Shown: piece after piece, positions 12,906 through 25,400 of the stretch
Position numbering within the stretch: the stretch's first letter is position 1
Layout: each line of letters starts with the position of its first letter
Assembly: GCA_023078555.1 (NCBI GenBank)
Contig: CM041201.1
Span: 6,951,172-7,015,171, forward strand
From: Ulva prolifera
Lineage: Eukaryota; Chlorophyta; Ulvophyceae; Ulvales; Ulvaceae
Reading direction: 5' to 3'
DNA length: 64,000 bases
Notes under the pieces: model-generated
The model's database searches: none
Told to the model about the DNA's origin: nothing
The model's input: only the letters and a program-made list of their open reading frames with translations
Made by a program: the position numbers and the translations under genes

Positions 12906-13243
12906 AGTGGCTCAGACTGTGCATCTGATCTGTAATGAAGTTGAGTCATGCGACTGTGCAGCAGTGACGTCAGCCAGTCAGGGTCATCCAGGCATGTCTC
13001 CGCCGCCTGTGGCCGGCAGCTGCGATTCACCTGGTAAAGATTGATGTAAGGCCTTGGTGACTAACAGAACGCATCCTCTTGAGCTGCCTTACACTAAGCA
13101 ACGAATGCAGCAGGGCTCCACAACATGCGCAGGCCTCTCATCACATCAGTACACCAGTACATCAGACCCACTGCCCTCGTCTCACTGATTCGCCGCGTAA
13201 ACACCCCACTCTGCCACGTAGCAACCATTCCGACTCAAACCAA
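12906..13243. terminator. Convergent 3' region with TGTAA signals on both strands
   Basis: The kinase (plus) and amidophosphoribosyltransferase (minus) genes end facing each other 338 bp apart. TGTAA occurs on plus at 12931-12935, 26 bases past the kinase stop, and on minus at 13093-13089, about 150 bases past the transferase stop. No exon is seen. Confidence 0.5.
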
Positions 13244-16206
13244 TCACACATTCACGCTCACCTTGTCCTGTGACTCGATCGAGCGCTGTTTGCCGCGGCC
13301 GCCAGTCTCAAGCACCTCCAGGTACTTCTCGTCGATGCCACCCGAGACGTACTTCCCGTCAAAGCACGACGCCTCAAACTGCTTGATCGCCGGGTTGAGT
13401 TCATAGCCAGTGTCCAGCAGCTCCTCGACGGTCTGGTAGATGAGGCCGTCAGCGCCGAGCACCTCACACACCTGCTCCTCGCTCAGGTTATGCGCCACAA
13501 ACTCCCTCCGGCTCGGCAGATCGACGCCTACATGCACCCCCCCACCCTCCACACCAACGCCGCTTTGGCACAGACGCCACTGCTGTGGCGCAGCTTTGCT
13601 GCCGTGCATCCTGGTAAGTGCGCGTACGCTGTGGCGGCTGATGATTCATGTGGCAATCGCTTGATCAAGGCGGCAGCATCGCCGGTTTATGGCAAGCACG
13701 CTGCTGCGGTAGGCAGGCACGCAGGCAGTGCGCGGGATCGACAAGTCGTTGTGCTTTGCATTCAACGGTCAGATCCTGCCCCATGCGGCAACCCAGGCCC
13801 ACGGACCATACCCTTTCGCGTGCTGTATCCTATGAACACCACGCGGACGAACGACCAAGCACGCCGCAAGAACGCAGGCGACGCAGTCAAACACAGGCCG
13901 CGGTCCGGGACGCACCGTAGACGTTGGGGAACTTGACGGCAGGCGAGGCCGAGGCGAGGTACACCTTGGCCGCGCCGGCCTTGCGCACCATGTCCACGAT
14001 CTGCGACATTGTCGTCCCGCGCACGATCGAGTCGTCCACCAGGAGCACCTTCTTGCCGCTGAACACGGCCGGCATCGCGTTGAGCTTGCGCTTTACCGAC
14101 AGCTCGCGCGTGCGCTGGTCCGGCATGATGAAGGTACGCCCGACGTAGCGGTTCTTCACGAGGCCCTCGCGGTACGGCAGCTGCAGCGCCGCCGACAGCT
14201 CGATCGCGGCGGGCCGGGAGCCGTCGGGCACTGGCACGATGCAGTCGATGTCCCAGCCGCGCTCGACGATCTTCTGCGCCAGCTTGCGCCCGAGCGTCAG
14301 CTGGAACTCGTACCTGCATGCACCCGCGGCCTGTCGATGCAGGACTGTGCCCGGATCGATGCGGTCAAGATATTTGAAAGATACTCTGTGCTCCACAGCA
14401 CTCACGCGCGCGTTGCCACAGCCCTGCGAGCTCCGCTGTGACCGAGCTGCCTGGAATGATCCCGTCCCCTGTGGACACTCAGACACTGGATACTTGCGCC
14501 TGCCCGGCACGGGGCCTCGCCACGCTGTGAACGGCGGGCAAATCCGCAGCATGCCGTGCCTGAGCGCCACGCCGCGCAGCCTGCAGGCACAGCTCTCATG
14601 CCCGCGGCGCCCCGGACCACCACACCCAGATTACACCCGCGTGTGGCAGCCTGCAGAGACATCCCTGGGGAGGCGGGGGGGCCGTACACGGAGATGTCGT
14701 TGAGCACGGAGTCCGGGCGGGCGAGGTAGATGTACTCAAAGATGCACGGCCGCAGCTGCTGCTTCGTGCACTGGCTACACACGAGGTCGCCGTCCTCCGT
14801 GACAATGATCATCTCCCCCGGCTGCACGTCGCGCACGCGCTTGAAGCCGATCGGCCCAAACGCGCAGTCCTCCGACGCAATGCACCACTCGGGGCCATCG
14901 GGCGTGAGGCGCGTGCCGAGCACGAGCGGCCGGATGCCGTTCGGGTCGCGAAAGGCGATGAGCCCGACGCCCTTCACCAGGCAGATGCATGAGAATGCGC
15001 CCTCCAGGTCCTGCAAGCGTGGCCGCCTGCTCTCGGCACTCGCACATCCTCAGCCGCCGCGGCTGGGCCAACTGGAGTGGATGCTGCCCACGAGATGCAG
15101 GCACAGTGAGGTACAAAGACCCAAGGGTGCTGGCTGTACAAGGCTGGAGGTGCACAGCAGGGGGGTGCACCCTATGGCCTCAGTTCACACGTGACATGCA
15201 CAGGGATGTAGCCCTTGCCAGCACACACAGGGCGGGGGGCGACAGCGGCCTGTGCGAGAGTGAGGGTGGCGGACGCGCATGATCTCTTCTCCGGCTTCCT
15301 GGACAAAGGACATCTTGCGTTCATTGGGGTCCATGTCTGGCATAGATGAGACGAATCGCTGGTGGGCTCGGTGGATTTCATCTGCGAGGACATTGACGAG
15401 GACCTCTGAGTCGGAGGAGGTACGCAGCATGCGGTTGAAGAAGGACTTCGATGACTGCAGCATGTCGCGCAGCTCTGCAGTGTTGGTCAGGTTGCCGTTG
15501 TGGATGAGGTATATGCCCAACGGGGAGTTGACAAAGAATGGCTGAGCCTCCTTGCTGCTTGATGATCCGGCTGTCGGGTAGCGGACATGAGCGAGGCCAC
15601 TGCTGCCTGCACGTTGGACGGTTTTCATGCTGTGGCAAGCTTCGTGCGTGCACGCTGCCCAAGGTTCTGTCTTTTGGTCCTGAGTGTTGACCAGGCCCAC
15701 CTTTCAATTGCTTCATCACTTTTTCCTCCTTGAATACATCCCGCACCAGCCCGTTGCCTTTATGTTCGATGAATCGGTCCCAATCAGTTGTGACCATGCC
15801 AGCAGAGTCTTGTCCTCGGTGTTGCAACATGAGCAGCCCTTCGTACAGATCCCCAGCGGCACGCCCATCCCTGCTGTAGATGCCAATGATGCCGCACTTA
15901 GCTAGAGTTATCCTGTATGCACTTGATCAAGTGAATCGCACAATTTGCTAGCATAGTAGCATTGCATCCATCGACTGGCATCTGCATGCGCCCAGCTTGA
16001 GCCTTCGGTCGCCAAACTGATGTGCCGATGATTGCACAAGGATCAATGTACAGCGGACTTGGCTGTAAAGGAACATACCTCTGACATTGTGGTCTTGGTT
16101 GCCTACATAACTTGGTCCCGGGGACGCCAACGCGCGAGCGAGCGACTCGGCTGTGCACGTGTGTTTCCCCGCCTCGACTGAAAACAAAGGAGCACGACAT
16201 CGTCAA
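13244..16206 (-). CDS. PURF: Amidophosphoribosyltransferase (glutamine PRPP amidotransferase)
   Basis: This enzyme carries out the first committed step of purine synthesis: PRPP + glutamine to 5-phosphoribosylamine. Six exons close in phase: 16206-16079, 15912-15701, 15606-15275, 15010-14688, 14313-13916 and 13527-13244, giving 558 residues. Residues 1-48 form an Arg/Ser-rich leader with few acids, likely organelle targeting. Cys49 heads the Ntn-hydrolase domain ([39 protein letters not shown]). The transferase half holds [29 protein letters not shown] and the PRPP loop [13 protein letters not shown]. The C-terminus lacks the paired cysteines of the Bacillus/plant Fe-S class and resembles E. 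coli and yeast enzymes. The acceptor of the last exon is TAG. The first exon is the least certain. Confidence 0.92.
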
Positions 16207-17569
16207 GGTGATTTACGCCCAACTTAAAACTAAAAATGCATCCTCAGGAATAGTGATCATAACAATGTTCCGCTTCGTGTCATTCACAGGCTCCCAGGCA
16301 TATGGCCACCTTCGGTCTACAGCCTCTCCACTTGCGACCAGATAGCGCTAACGCAGGATGCCAGAACAGTCGTCGCCGTGCATCAGACATTACCATCATG
16401 TGTCGCGCCTGCACGCTGGACAGCATACGAAACAGCATGCTTGCTCCGGTACGTCTCCAAATACGAAATTGTGAGGCGCCGTTCCCGCTTGGAACTCCTG
16501 TAGCCACTTTCAGTGCACTACCCCCGACGCAAGATCGACCTTGCAGGCATGCGTGGTTACAAACATGATAACAGCTCGGCAAGTGCCGCTGCAGCACATG
16601 CTCAGTGCGCCCCTTGCCGTACACAGCAATCCAGGACACCAAGCTGCCTGCACGAGTTGTTACCAAGTAGTAAATTTACTAATTCACTAATTTAAACAGC
16701 TGGGCCTGTGCATGAGGGGCCAAAGTGACGACTCAGACAAAAGACCTCATACTTGGCATGCTGCTTGCCCCATGCTGTGCGATCATGCACACCGGTTTGC
16801 AAAAGTCCATTTACACCGCGCTGGCCACTCATGCTGACAGGTCATCCGTAGTTGCAGCTGGGGTGCTGTTTGTCATGCACACCTTCCAATGCGGATCGTG
16901 ACTGAGCTCACGTTTATGCACAAATAATCTTTCAATTGGTGTGAGTACATGCTGCATCCTTGGAGTGTGATCATTATTCGCTCAGCCGACTGCATGTACA
17001 CGTGTGGCCACAAGGAGCCATGTTGCAATCCTCTGTCTGCACATGCACAGTGAGTACAGATGACAATGATACCAATGGCGAGCGATACAGCATTGGTTTC
17101 AAGAATGCGATTTATGCCAAAGGCATTTAATTGCCTTGCATTTTATGGTACCGCTGTGTCACAGCAAGTTCGTGTAGGTTCATCCACCACCATGGACAGA
17201 TGGGCAAACAGTCGCGATGGATGTGAGAATCACCGATTTCAAGTGTGGTCAAGTTATGGAGGCTATCCTGAGTTGCCTGGGGCGCAGTCACGAAGCTCCG
17301 TTCTCTGTACACGTTTCCCATGCATGCGTGTGCGGTGTGCCCCGATTGCTAGCCCCAAATCGGCGTGACTGTCGCATAAGCATACCGCAAGGCCGAAGAC
17401 GCCTCCCACCTTGACTGTCGCTGTCACGGATGTCATCTGGTGGGGATTGGCCTATGATCTGTCAATCACAACACCTCACAACCACGCTGCTCTCCTTGGT
17501 TGGCCAAAGTCCGCCGGCAATGAAAGCTACTTGTCGTATCTTCATGCTATACTTGTAGTCGTAACTGTC
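16207..17569. promoter_or_regulatory. Divergent intergenic region; possible upstream exon of next gene
   Basis: This lies between two diverging genes and so should contain both promoters. An ATG at 17217 opens a short frame with DFKCGQVMEAIL, which weakly resembles the N-terminal helix of DUF4795 proteins such as C16orf96 (VNFKALHLLLHGIL-like). It may be a true first exon of the following gene, but I could not fix the splice. Nothing else was recognised. Confidence 0.35.
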
Positions 17570-20500
17570 ATGTCTGAGGTTGCAAGCTCAGTAAACCCGT
17601 CCGTCGACATGGCGACAGCCTACCAAGACGCGATGCGGAATTTTCAGCACGGTCAGAGTGGAAGTGAGTTGATTAATACCGAAAAGCTCCAAACTTCATT
17701 GGCCGTTAAGGTAGGCACTTGACAATCGTTTCGCAGGGCAGCTCAGGTGCTGATGGTATTGACATGATGTGATGCATGTGCGCAGGGGGCCATGGTGGCA
17801 CAACAACATGCGTTTGATGCCCAAATTCTGCAGCACTTCCACGAGCACATGAAATCAATGTCACAGATCCATGATGATCATATGCAACAAATGGACAAGT
17901 CACTCGCTGACCTTTCGAGCAAGGTTGACAGCATGCACAGAGTGGAGCCTGTCTCCAATATACCCATGCAACCCGTCCAAGATGGCCAGATGGATCCGCA
18001 CATGGTTGCTTCATCGTCACCTTGCCTTTACACGCTCTGATGTGGAGATCTCTGGTGCTAAATCTGCATTTCCTATCCAGGTTGCAGCCATGATTGAGCT
18101 GCAGCAGTTTGCTCAGCAAATTAGAGACGCGGGAGGCATTGACAACATCGCAAATATCTCAGCCGCTATTCATGCTGCTGGTGGTGTGCAACAGTTCAAT
18201 GCTCAGCTCTCACAGGTCAATGCACTGAGCAGCGCCTCTGGTGGACCCCAGCAATTGGCGTCAAACTTACAAGGTACTGGCACCTGACCTGAACATGCAT
18301 GAACCACTCCATGTGCACAGTCCTCAGACACTGCTCATTATGATCGTGATTGTTTTGCAGTGGTCTCTCAGGTTGCACGCAGTGCTGGAGGAGTATCTCA
18401 ACTTGCAGACATCCTGCAGCAGGTCAAAGAACTATGCCTTGCGTGTAATGGGCCAGCAGAATGCGGCAGTATGCTCCAGTTGTCCAAGGACGTCGTGTCA
18501 GCTGCCGGTGGTGCCAGTCAGGTATCCTACTAACTCCAGAACAACACGCTGAGGCAGACACTGCTGCCCCTACTGTGTCAAAGCACCTCCTCAATGAGGC
18601 CTCCACATTGAGTGCACACAGCAGCTCATGCATCGTACTTCCAGCTCCACTCCCTTCACACACATCCTTGACTGAATGCTGTGATGCAGTTTGTTGACCT
18701 CTTGAAGCAGATGAAAGCTCTACTGGACTCTGCAAATGGTGCCGTCAGCCTGGCAGGGCTGCTTGGGCGTGTGGCAGCACTGTGCGACTCATGCGGCGGA
18801 AACGACCAACTGGCTGCCCTCCTGAATGCTACATCTGACCTGACCGCAGCCTTTGGGGGCCCCTCAGTTGCCCACGAGATCATGTCCAAGCTTTCAGCTT
18901 TGGTGGAAGCCTTTGGTGGCAAGGATGCTCTTGTGGCGATCATGAAGTCCCTTGCGGACCTCCTGGATCGCCTCGGTGGTGTAGATGGGCTGTACGATCT
19001 TTTGGCCAAACATAGGGAGCTCTTGGATCGCACAGCCGACCTGGAGTCTTTGTACGCCAAGATAAAGGAGCTGTCTGGTGGTACTGGGGGCCTATCTGCA
19101 CAGGATCAGCAGGTGAGGCTGCTGCCACAGAGTTCAGCCCACAGCCACCAGCTTCATTGCTCACACATTACATGATCCCGGTTGCACGGCAGATCACCAG
19201 GCTAGGGTGGTAGCGTGCACAAAGCTTCGGCTTTGTGTTCGCCCCACTGTAGGAACTCAAATGACCTTTGCCAACGCATTCTTCCCGGTATGGCTGCTAG
19301 TGTAACACGAAGTCACTGGAATGCCTGTGGTTGCAGTTGATCAGAGATATGGAGCAGCGGGTGGAACAGCTGGAGAAAGATGTGAATGGCTTCAATGACA
19401 CGATCGAGGAGCTGCGTGCAGCAGGCCGTGTCGAGGCCATGGAAGACTTGATGTCCAGCTTGATGAGTAATCTGGTAAGCAACAGTGCTACGTCTGAGAG
19501 AACTATGTATGAACTAATCCGTCCTAGCCGGCATGCGCGGTGACGCTATCCACATCATGGACACACTGCCTTGAGCTGCACAAAGCGGGATGTGACTGTG
19601 CCGAAGCAATTTCAGCTGAAACCGCCGATCACCTGGGGCAGTGCACCCAGAACCTCTGGCCAGAGAGGTCAAACAGTGTGCAGAAAGAATCAGAGAAGGA
19701 TCAACACACAGCAATGGCTGAGGCCAAGGCCGCAAGGCAGGAGGCCAAGAAGATGCGGAGCATGAAACAAGAGAGTCTGGCATCTGCGACGTCCATGCCT
19801 GCTTCACTCTCCAGCCTTGGAAGCGCAAGAGACTACTTTATGGCTAGGGCAGCCTCTGGAATTGGAACGACGCCGCACCAAGAGCCCGGAGGGGTCCCTC
19901 CCACAGGTCAGGTACAGCCTACACCTGAAGGATCACGCAGCAGGTCACAGCTCAGCACGCCAGAAATCAACAGCGACGATAGGGCAACCACCCCATTAGT
20001 ATCAGCGCTTTCGTCAGCCAGTTCACGGGGTGCTGGCAGAGCAGGGAAGAGCCAGCGCTTTGCACCAGATGTGATTGCTGGCTTGGCATCTGTCCCAGAA
20101 ACCTTACCCGGGGCAGCATTTCCAGATGACAGCAGCCCTCCTGTACATGTTCCATCTGTCCAGGGAACAAACGGGGGGGTGCCCGCACCCAGTACACAAG
20201 ATGCCGCAGGGACAATGGATGCCGCGGGAGGACCCGCGGGCAGCGCTGGCATGTCTGTTCAGGACTCCCAGACACATCTGGAGGATATGATAATGTCCCC
20301 TTTCGGATCTACTGCAAGCCTACAAGCAACCCCTCCCAGCACAGCAGACCCCAGCAGTGTTCCGACGCCAACTGCTGCAACCTGCGAGGCTGTGAGCGCA
20401 CATGAAGGCACAGAATCTCGCGATGGCATGAGTTCAAGGGCTGGCACTGCTGTGGGGGCGGCAGATGCAGATGCCGGTTTCACGATGGATCAGGGCTCCT

Positions 20501-22376
20501 CTGATGCCGCACCTTCACGAGGTGTGGGCCTGTTTGGAAAGTTCAAGGCGAAAGCGGCCGAGATCGTTCAGGAGCAGCGCTTGGGGAGTGTCAAGAGATT
20601 TGCATCGAAAGCACTGGTCGACACGATGGCTAAAGTTGAACAGTGCGCAACGCTCATGTGTCAATGGCGCAGAACTAAGCGTTCAACAAGGTCATATAGC
20701 CATTGTGGGGCTGGTCTCAGTTCTTAGATGTACTGATCCTACCTCAATCTGAATTTTGGAGCAGGCCCGTTGCGGAAGTTTTGAGGCACCTGACATCAGC
20801 TAAGCCACAAGTGCACATGGGGCCTGACCAGGATGACATTGACGCCCTTCAAGACGAGATCCTTGCCCACACAGTCAGGATCAATGACCTAGACGCCCTG
20901 GTGGCGCGACTGGACGAAGTCAAGGCATGGTCCAAATTTGAGCCCAACAGTCTGCGACCATAGTGCGCAAGGCTTTTGTCCAGTGAGGTTCAGCAAACCA
21001 AATCCTACTGCAATCACAGACGTACGACGTGAATGCAGGCGAATAAAGATGCCATCAAGAAATTGTACGGTATCCTGGAAGAGGTCTGGAATGCAGTGCA
21101 GCAGATTCAGGGACCTGAAGGTGCTGCCTGGCACCCTGTGTTCACGGCCCCAGTGCACTCCATGGAGTACACATCGATATGACGTCACGCCTGGTGCAGG
21201 AGACGAGGCCCGAGGAGTCAAGCAGTTACATGGCAAATGTATCAGCTGTGACCGCCCGCTGAATGTGCAACGGCAGAACAGGCTGGGCGACCTGCCTTCA
21301 ATCATGGATGCCTTCAGCACACACAAGTCCAGGCCAAAGGGGCCAGGCTGGGAGTCTGCTCCCAACCGTGCACTGGGGAATGGTGACGCTGAGACCGCTG
21401 CAGAGTTGAGGTGTGCCAGACTACGCAGGTCTTGATGTGTGCAGTGGTGCTGACACACATGCGCAACAAGGACACAGTCGGAGGACAGGGACCACCACAG
21501 GAGCCGAACATCAACAAAACACAGTCAAGCGACACCACATCTACCTCCCAATACGGAACATGTCCGACGCACTGCAGCCACACAACACCGCCTGCAACCA
21601 GACCATCCCGTGCCATGCACGAACAAACACCAACGTGCCCGCACCCGCGCACACATCTACCCACACACCCATACGCACGCATTCGTCAACCCACACACAC
21701 ATACACACACGCTAAGTTGTGCGAACCTCCCACCAGAGCCGAATCTGAGGCGGCCCCACACGAGGCAACCCGGCCTCTGCCGGGCCCTTCCCGCACAGGG
21801 GACCTGGGCCCCCATCCCGTTGCCAATGCCCACCAACAGCCCCCACCACAGCACGCCAAGGCTGTGCCAGCTTTGACACACATGTGTGTGTGTAGGAGGC
21901 GAGCCAAGTCTCCACCTAGGGGGACCCAGGACGGTGGCTTACCTGCACACTTTCAATCACAGGACCACAAACGCCCGAGTACAACACCAGCATTCGCAGA
22001 GCGTCCCACAAGGCACCCTCCCACACCAGCCGCATCCCATCAGGGTGGAGCAAGCATATCGGAACGCCGCCATGGGGCAGCTGGCGTCGCTTCCGCAGCG
22101 CCCAGCAGTACCTCTGATCGCAGGCAAGCTGGCAGCGTTTCTCCTGCTGCACCATCGGCGCCGCCCAGCTATTCGTACGTCCCCTCACCCAAGGAAGTGA
22201 AACGTAGATTTGCAAGAAAGGGGAAAGCCTGGCCTCAGTGACGCACGTGATGCAGGATAACGAAGAACCTGGGAAAGGCTAGGGAGAAGCAGCTCGAGCA
22301 GCTCAAGGCTAGCGGCGAGATGACATTCAAGTCGGAACGCATTGGGGACAGCGCAGCACACACACTGCGCAGATAA
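17570..22376 (+). CDS. Gly-Gly repeat coiled-coil protein with DUF4795-like C-terminus (QRICH2/C16orf96-like)
   Basis: Twelve exons join in phase to 1042 residues: 17570-17710, 17786-18004, 18081-18273, 18361-18521, 18690-19112, 19337-19474, 19684-20690, 20765-20918, 21039-21120, 21200-21410, 21896-22174 and 22256-22376. Residues 1-120 are helical. Residues 138-353 hold eleven head-to-tail units, ten of exactly 20 residues, each starting Gly-Gly or Asn-Gly and continuing as a Leu-rich helix. A coiled coil follows (to about 460), then a Ser/Pro-rich linker. Near the C-terminus a heptad helix leads into a CxxC knuckle, KCISCDRPL (Cys853, Cys856), which I recall as typical of DUF4795, the domain of the sperm-flagellum protein QRICH2. 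An axonemal role is therefore inferred. The start (17570 versus a more distal exon) and the exon 2 donor at 18004 (GTTGCT) are the weak points. Confidence 0.72.
18132..19034 (+). repeat. Array of eleven 20-residue Gly-Gly helical repeats (in coding exons)
   Basis: Read across three exons, the protein shows units of 16 then ten times 20 residues, each beginning GG or NG and followed by a pattern near x-x-x-L-x-x-x-L-x-x-x-x-x-L-x-x-x-x. Two introns fall inside units (after unit position 5 and after position 10/11) and the 20-residue register is kept across both, which independently supports the splice model. Repeat identity is low at nucleotide level, so the array is old. Confidence 0.8.
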
Positions 22377-22491
22377 CTTGAGGACGCTGGCCGCCTGTTC
22401 CAATGCCCAGATGAAGTAAACGTCAGGCCAGGACAACTAAGACATTCTGTCAGACAGTATGACTGGTAGATATGTATCAAATTGGCTTGCA

Positions 22492-25400
22492 TCATGAGTT
22501 CACGATGGGTATTGGGAGTGAAGCTTTCAACTGTTCTATGTCCGGCACCAACTCTCCTCCATGTTTCAACTGGCATGCCCCTTCCCCATGAGTTTGACTG
22601 ACCGAGGCAACTACTAGCTTCCGATGGTGTTGACCTGAGCTCATGATGAAGCTGGAATAGAACGATACCAAGTCATCATGGTCGAGCTTTTGCAATTCTG
22701 CATCCACCTGCATCCGCAATTCCCCTTGATCAGCAATGTTGTCTACAGCGACTTTGTTACACGCAGCAGAGATGCGACATTTGCCCAGAGCAACCATACC
22801 AGATATCGCTCGTAGAAGTTGTAGTGTTTGTTACAGAGACAGCGCCAATGATAATCTGCCTGCTCATCGATGTTGTTGGGCGCCTCTCTCAGCGCCACAG
22901 ACACGCTCTCTACGTGATCAGCAAAGTCCTCAGGCGACATTGACTTCACGGTGTCGAAGGAATCGTCTAGGAATGTGGTCACTGCCTGCTCTACATGGGC
23001 GGGGCTGTGCTCTGACGAGATGGCCACCAGGAAGCCCAGCACCTCCGCAGAGTCTGTTGGTGAAGAGCCAACAGAGTAGCCTAGCTGCTGCTCTGTGCGC
23101 AGCTTGTGCCATAGCGACTCTTTGACAACCTGCAGAGCACAGCACAATGGCCATTGTGAAACTTACATACAGCCGCGGACAACAACACACGTGCCCTGGG
23201 AAATGTTGTGTGAGGGTGTCACCTGCTCACACAATAGCTGAAGTGCACGTCTCTTCTGCGTGGTCGGTCCAAGCTGCAGGTACACATGTATACTTGAGTT
23301 TGCTTCCTGTGCATTCAGAGCCTTGCGCATCAGCACGTGTGTGCTTTTCGGGATCTCATGGCATGCTAGCATCGTGCGATCCTGAGCGGCCATCGTGGCC
23401 CCCGGCATCAACTTTGCCACATCCCTGCATGCACAGTGCCGGTGAGCACAGATGTACCGGCCCACACAGCTGCAGTGTGGCACAACACCTCCGGCATAGC
23501 CGACACCAGTTTCAATGTCAACGACAGCAGATCAACCTCCTCACCCATCAGCCCATGCAGAAGACACCAGGACTACCAGGGCAAGGGCTGAGGTCGTCAG
23601 ACGCGCACCCCATCATCCCCGTTGCGGCTTCTGCGCTCAGGTTGCCCTCCACCAGGGCCTCGACGTGGCAGGTGTGCAGCAGCTGCTGCCGGAAGGCGCG
23701 GATGTCCTCGGGGCCGACGGCCTCGAGCGCCTGCAGCACGGCCTCGTGCGAGTGGTGCGGCTCGAGCAGCAGCTGCAGGCGCAGGCTGTGGCAGTGCTTC
23801 TCGACCTCGAGCATCGCGTTGCGCTGCCGGTTCAGGCGGTGCTCCTTGATGGCCTCCCATGTGCCGGACGCCTCGAGGCTCACCAGCGCCTGCAAGCCTC
23901 ATCCCCTGCTCAATGAGGCCTGTCCTAGCAACCAGGCACAGATGCAGGTTCCTTCTTACCTGTACACCTTTCTTGGTAGTGATGAAGCTGGGCTGACTGC
24001 GGCGTGTGATTGCATAGATTGAGTGATGAGCCGAGGCAGTGCTCCGAGCACCTGGTGGTGGAACAGGGATCACAGGATTGTACCATATGTGTCCAGACAG
24101 CATGCCGTCTCTGACGGTACCTCTCAGCATGGCATCCCCGTTGAGCTCGGCCCAACTTGCCAATGGCAGGACCGCACAGAGCTAGGCGAGCACTGCTTCT
24201 GTTCAGCGTTCAGGGCAGGAGCGATGTGGACCTAGCCTTGCTCGTGCCGATGTGGCCGGAATGGAACTCACGAGCTCATACCGCGGATCAGCCCCAGTAA
24301 CTCTGAAATCATGCTACATTGGTGTGACAACGACTCTGGCAGACAACGGCTCAGCCGATCCGCTGAACGTGCTTGCGGTGCTGGACGTGCTCAGCGCGCC
24401 GATCTACATTGCCTTGGCGGCAAGGCAGCTAGCCAGCGCTCAGCAGACGTGACGGCCACGCCGCGGCGGAGCACCCGCAGCAGCACCGCATGCGGCTGGA
24501 GCAGAGCTGAGCAGGCCACACCTGAAACATCATGTGAGCCAGGCTGACGAGCCTCTCGCTGAAACCAAACACAGACAGCTCCAGCCCGGTCGGGTCCTCG
24601 TAGGACACGTGCGAGTGCAGGCCGACCAGGTCCGCCTGGTAGGCACGCTCCGTCAGGGCGTCCTCGAGGCAGTCCGCGAGCAGGATGGCCTGGGCGTGCG
24701 CCGCGATACTGCCGGACAGTGCCGGCGATGCCACCCTGCACCACGGGGCCGCTGAGTCATGCATCCGGGAGTCAGACAGAGCTCAAACCTGGTCCACTGG
24801 CAGACCCGCCGGCGCATGAGAGGCCGAGCGAAGAAGCATGGGCGCTGGCCGCACACAGCCCTGCAGACCTCGAACATATTGAAAGCTCGACAAATGGGTC
24901 GACGGACGGCAATGTGTCACCAGCCGTTCACGGTCACGTGCGCTGCTGCGCCCTGCCCTGACGCGCAAGACATGCGGCCCGCACTGCGGTCGACCAGGCG
25001 CGCGTTCAGCTGCGGTTTTCTCTCCGTCACAGAGCAGCCTGTGACTGGGGCGAGGTTCGCACTTGAACATCGCGACGGCCCTTGGAGTCCCGAATGCCGT
25101 CACAACCCTGTGGAACAGGCGCGCCCCGGGGGCGTCCATGAGCTGCTCCGGTGCGGCGATCGCGCCGTCGGGCAGCCGCACGCTGCCGCTGCTGCCGGTG
25201 GCCTCCGCCCCCGCGGCCACGGTGTTGGGGGGGGCGCCTGGGAGGAGATCATAGTTGGCGGTGATGAAGGGGTTGGGCGGCGGCAGCTGCAGGTCAGCGC
25301 CCGGCTGCGCTGCATCCCACTCCTCCAGCATGCGGGACGGGATGTCGCCCGCGAAGAAATCAAACTCAAACCACGCCTCATGGCTCTGCTCCACCGCCTG

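Noticed and set aside
21411..21895. Left half of a 276-codon plus frame
   Set aside because: It is CA-repeat rich and better explained as an intron of the DUF4795-like gene; only 21896-22174 of that frame is needed as an exon.
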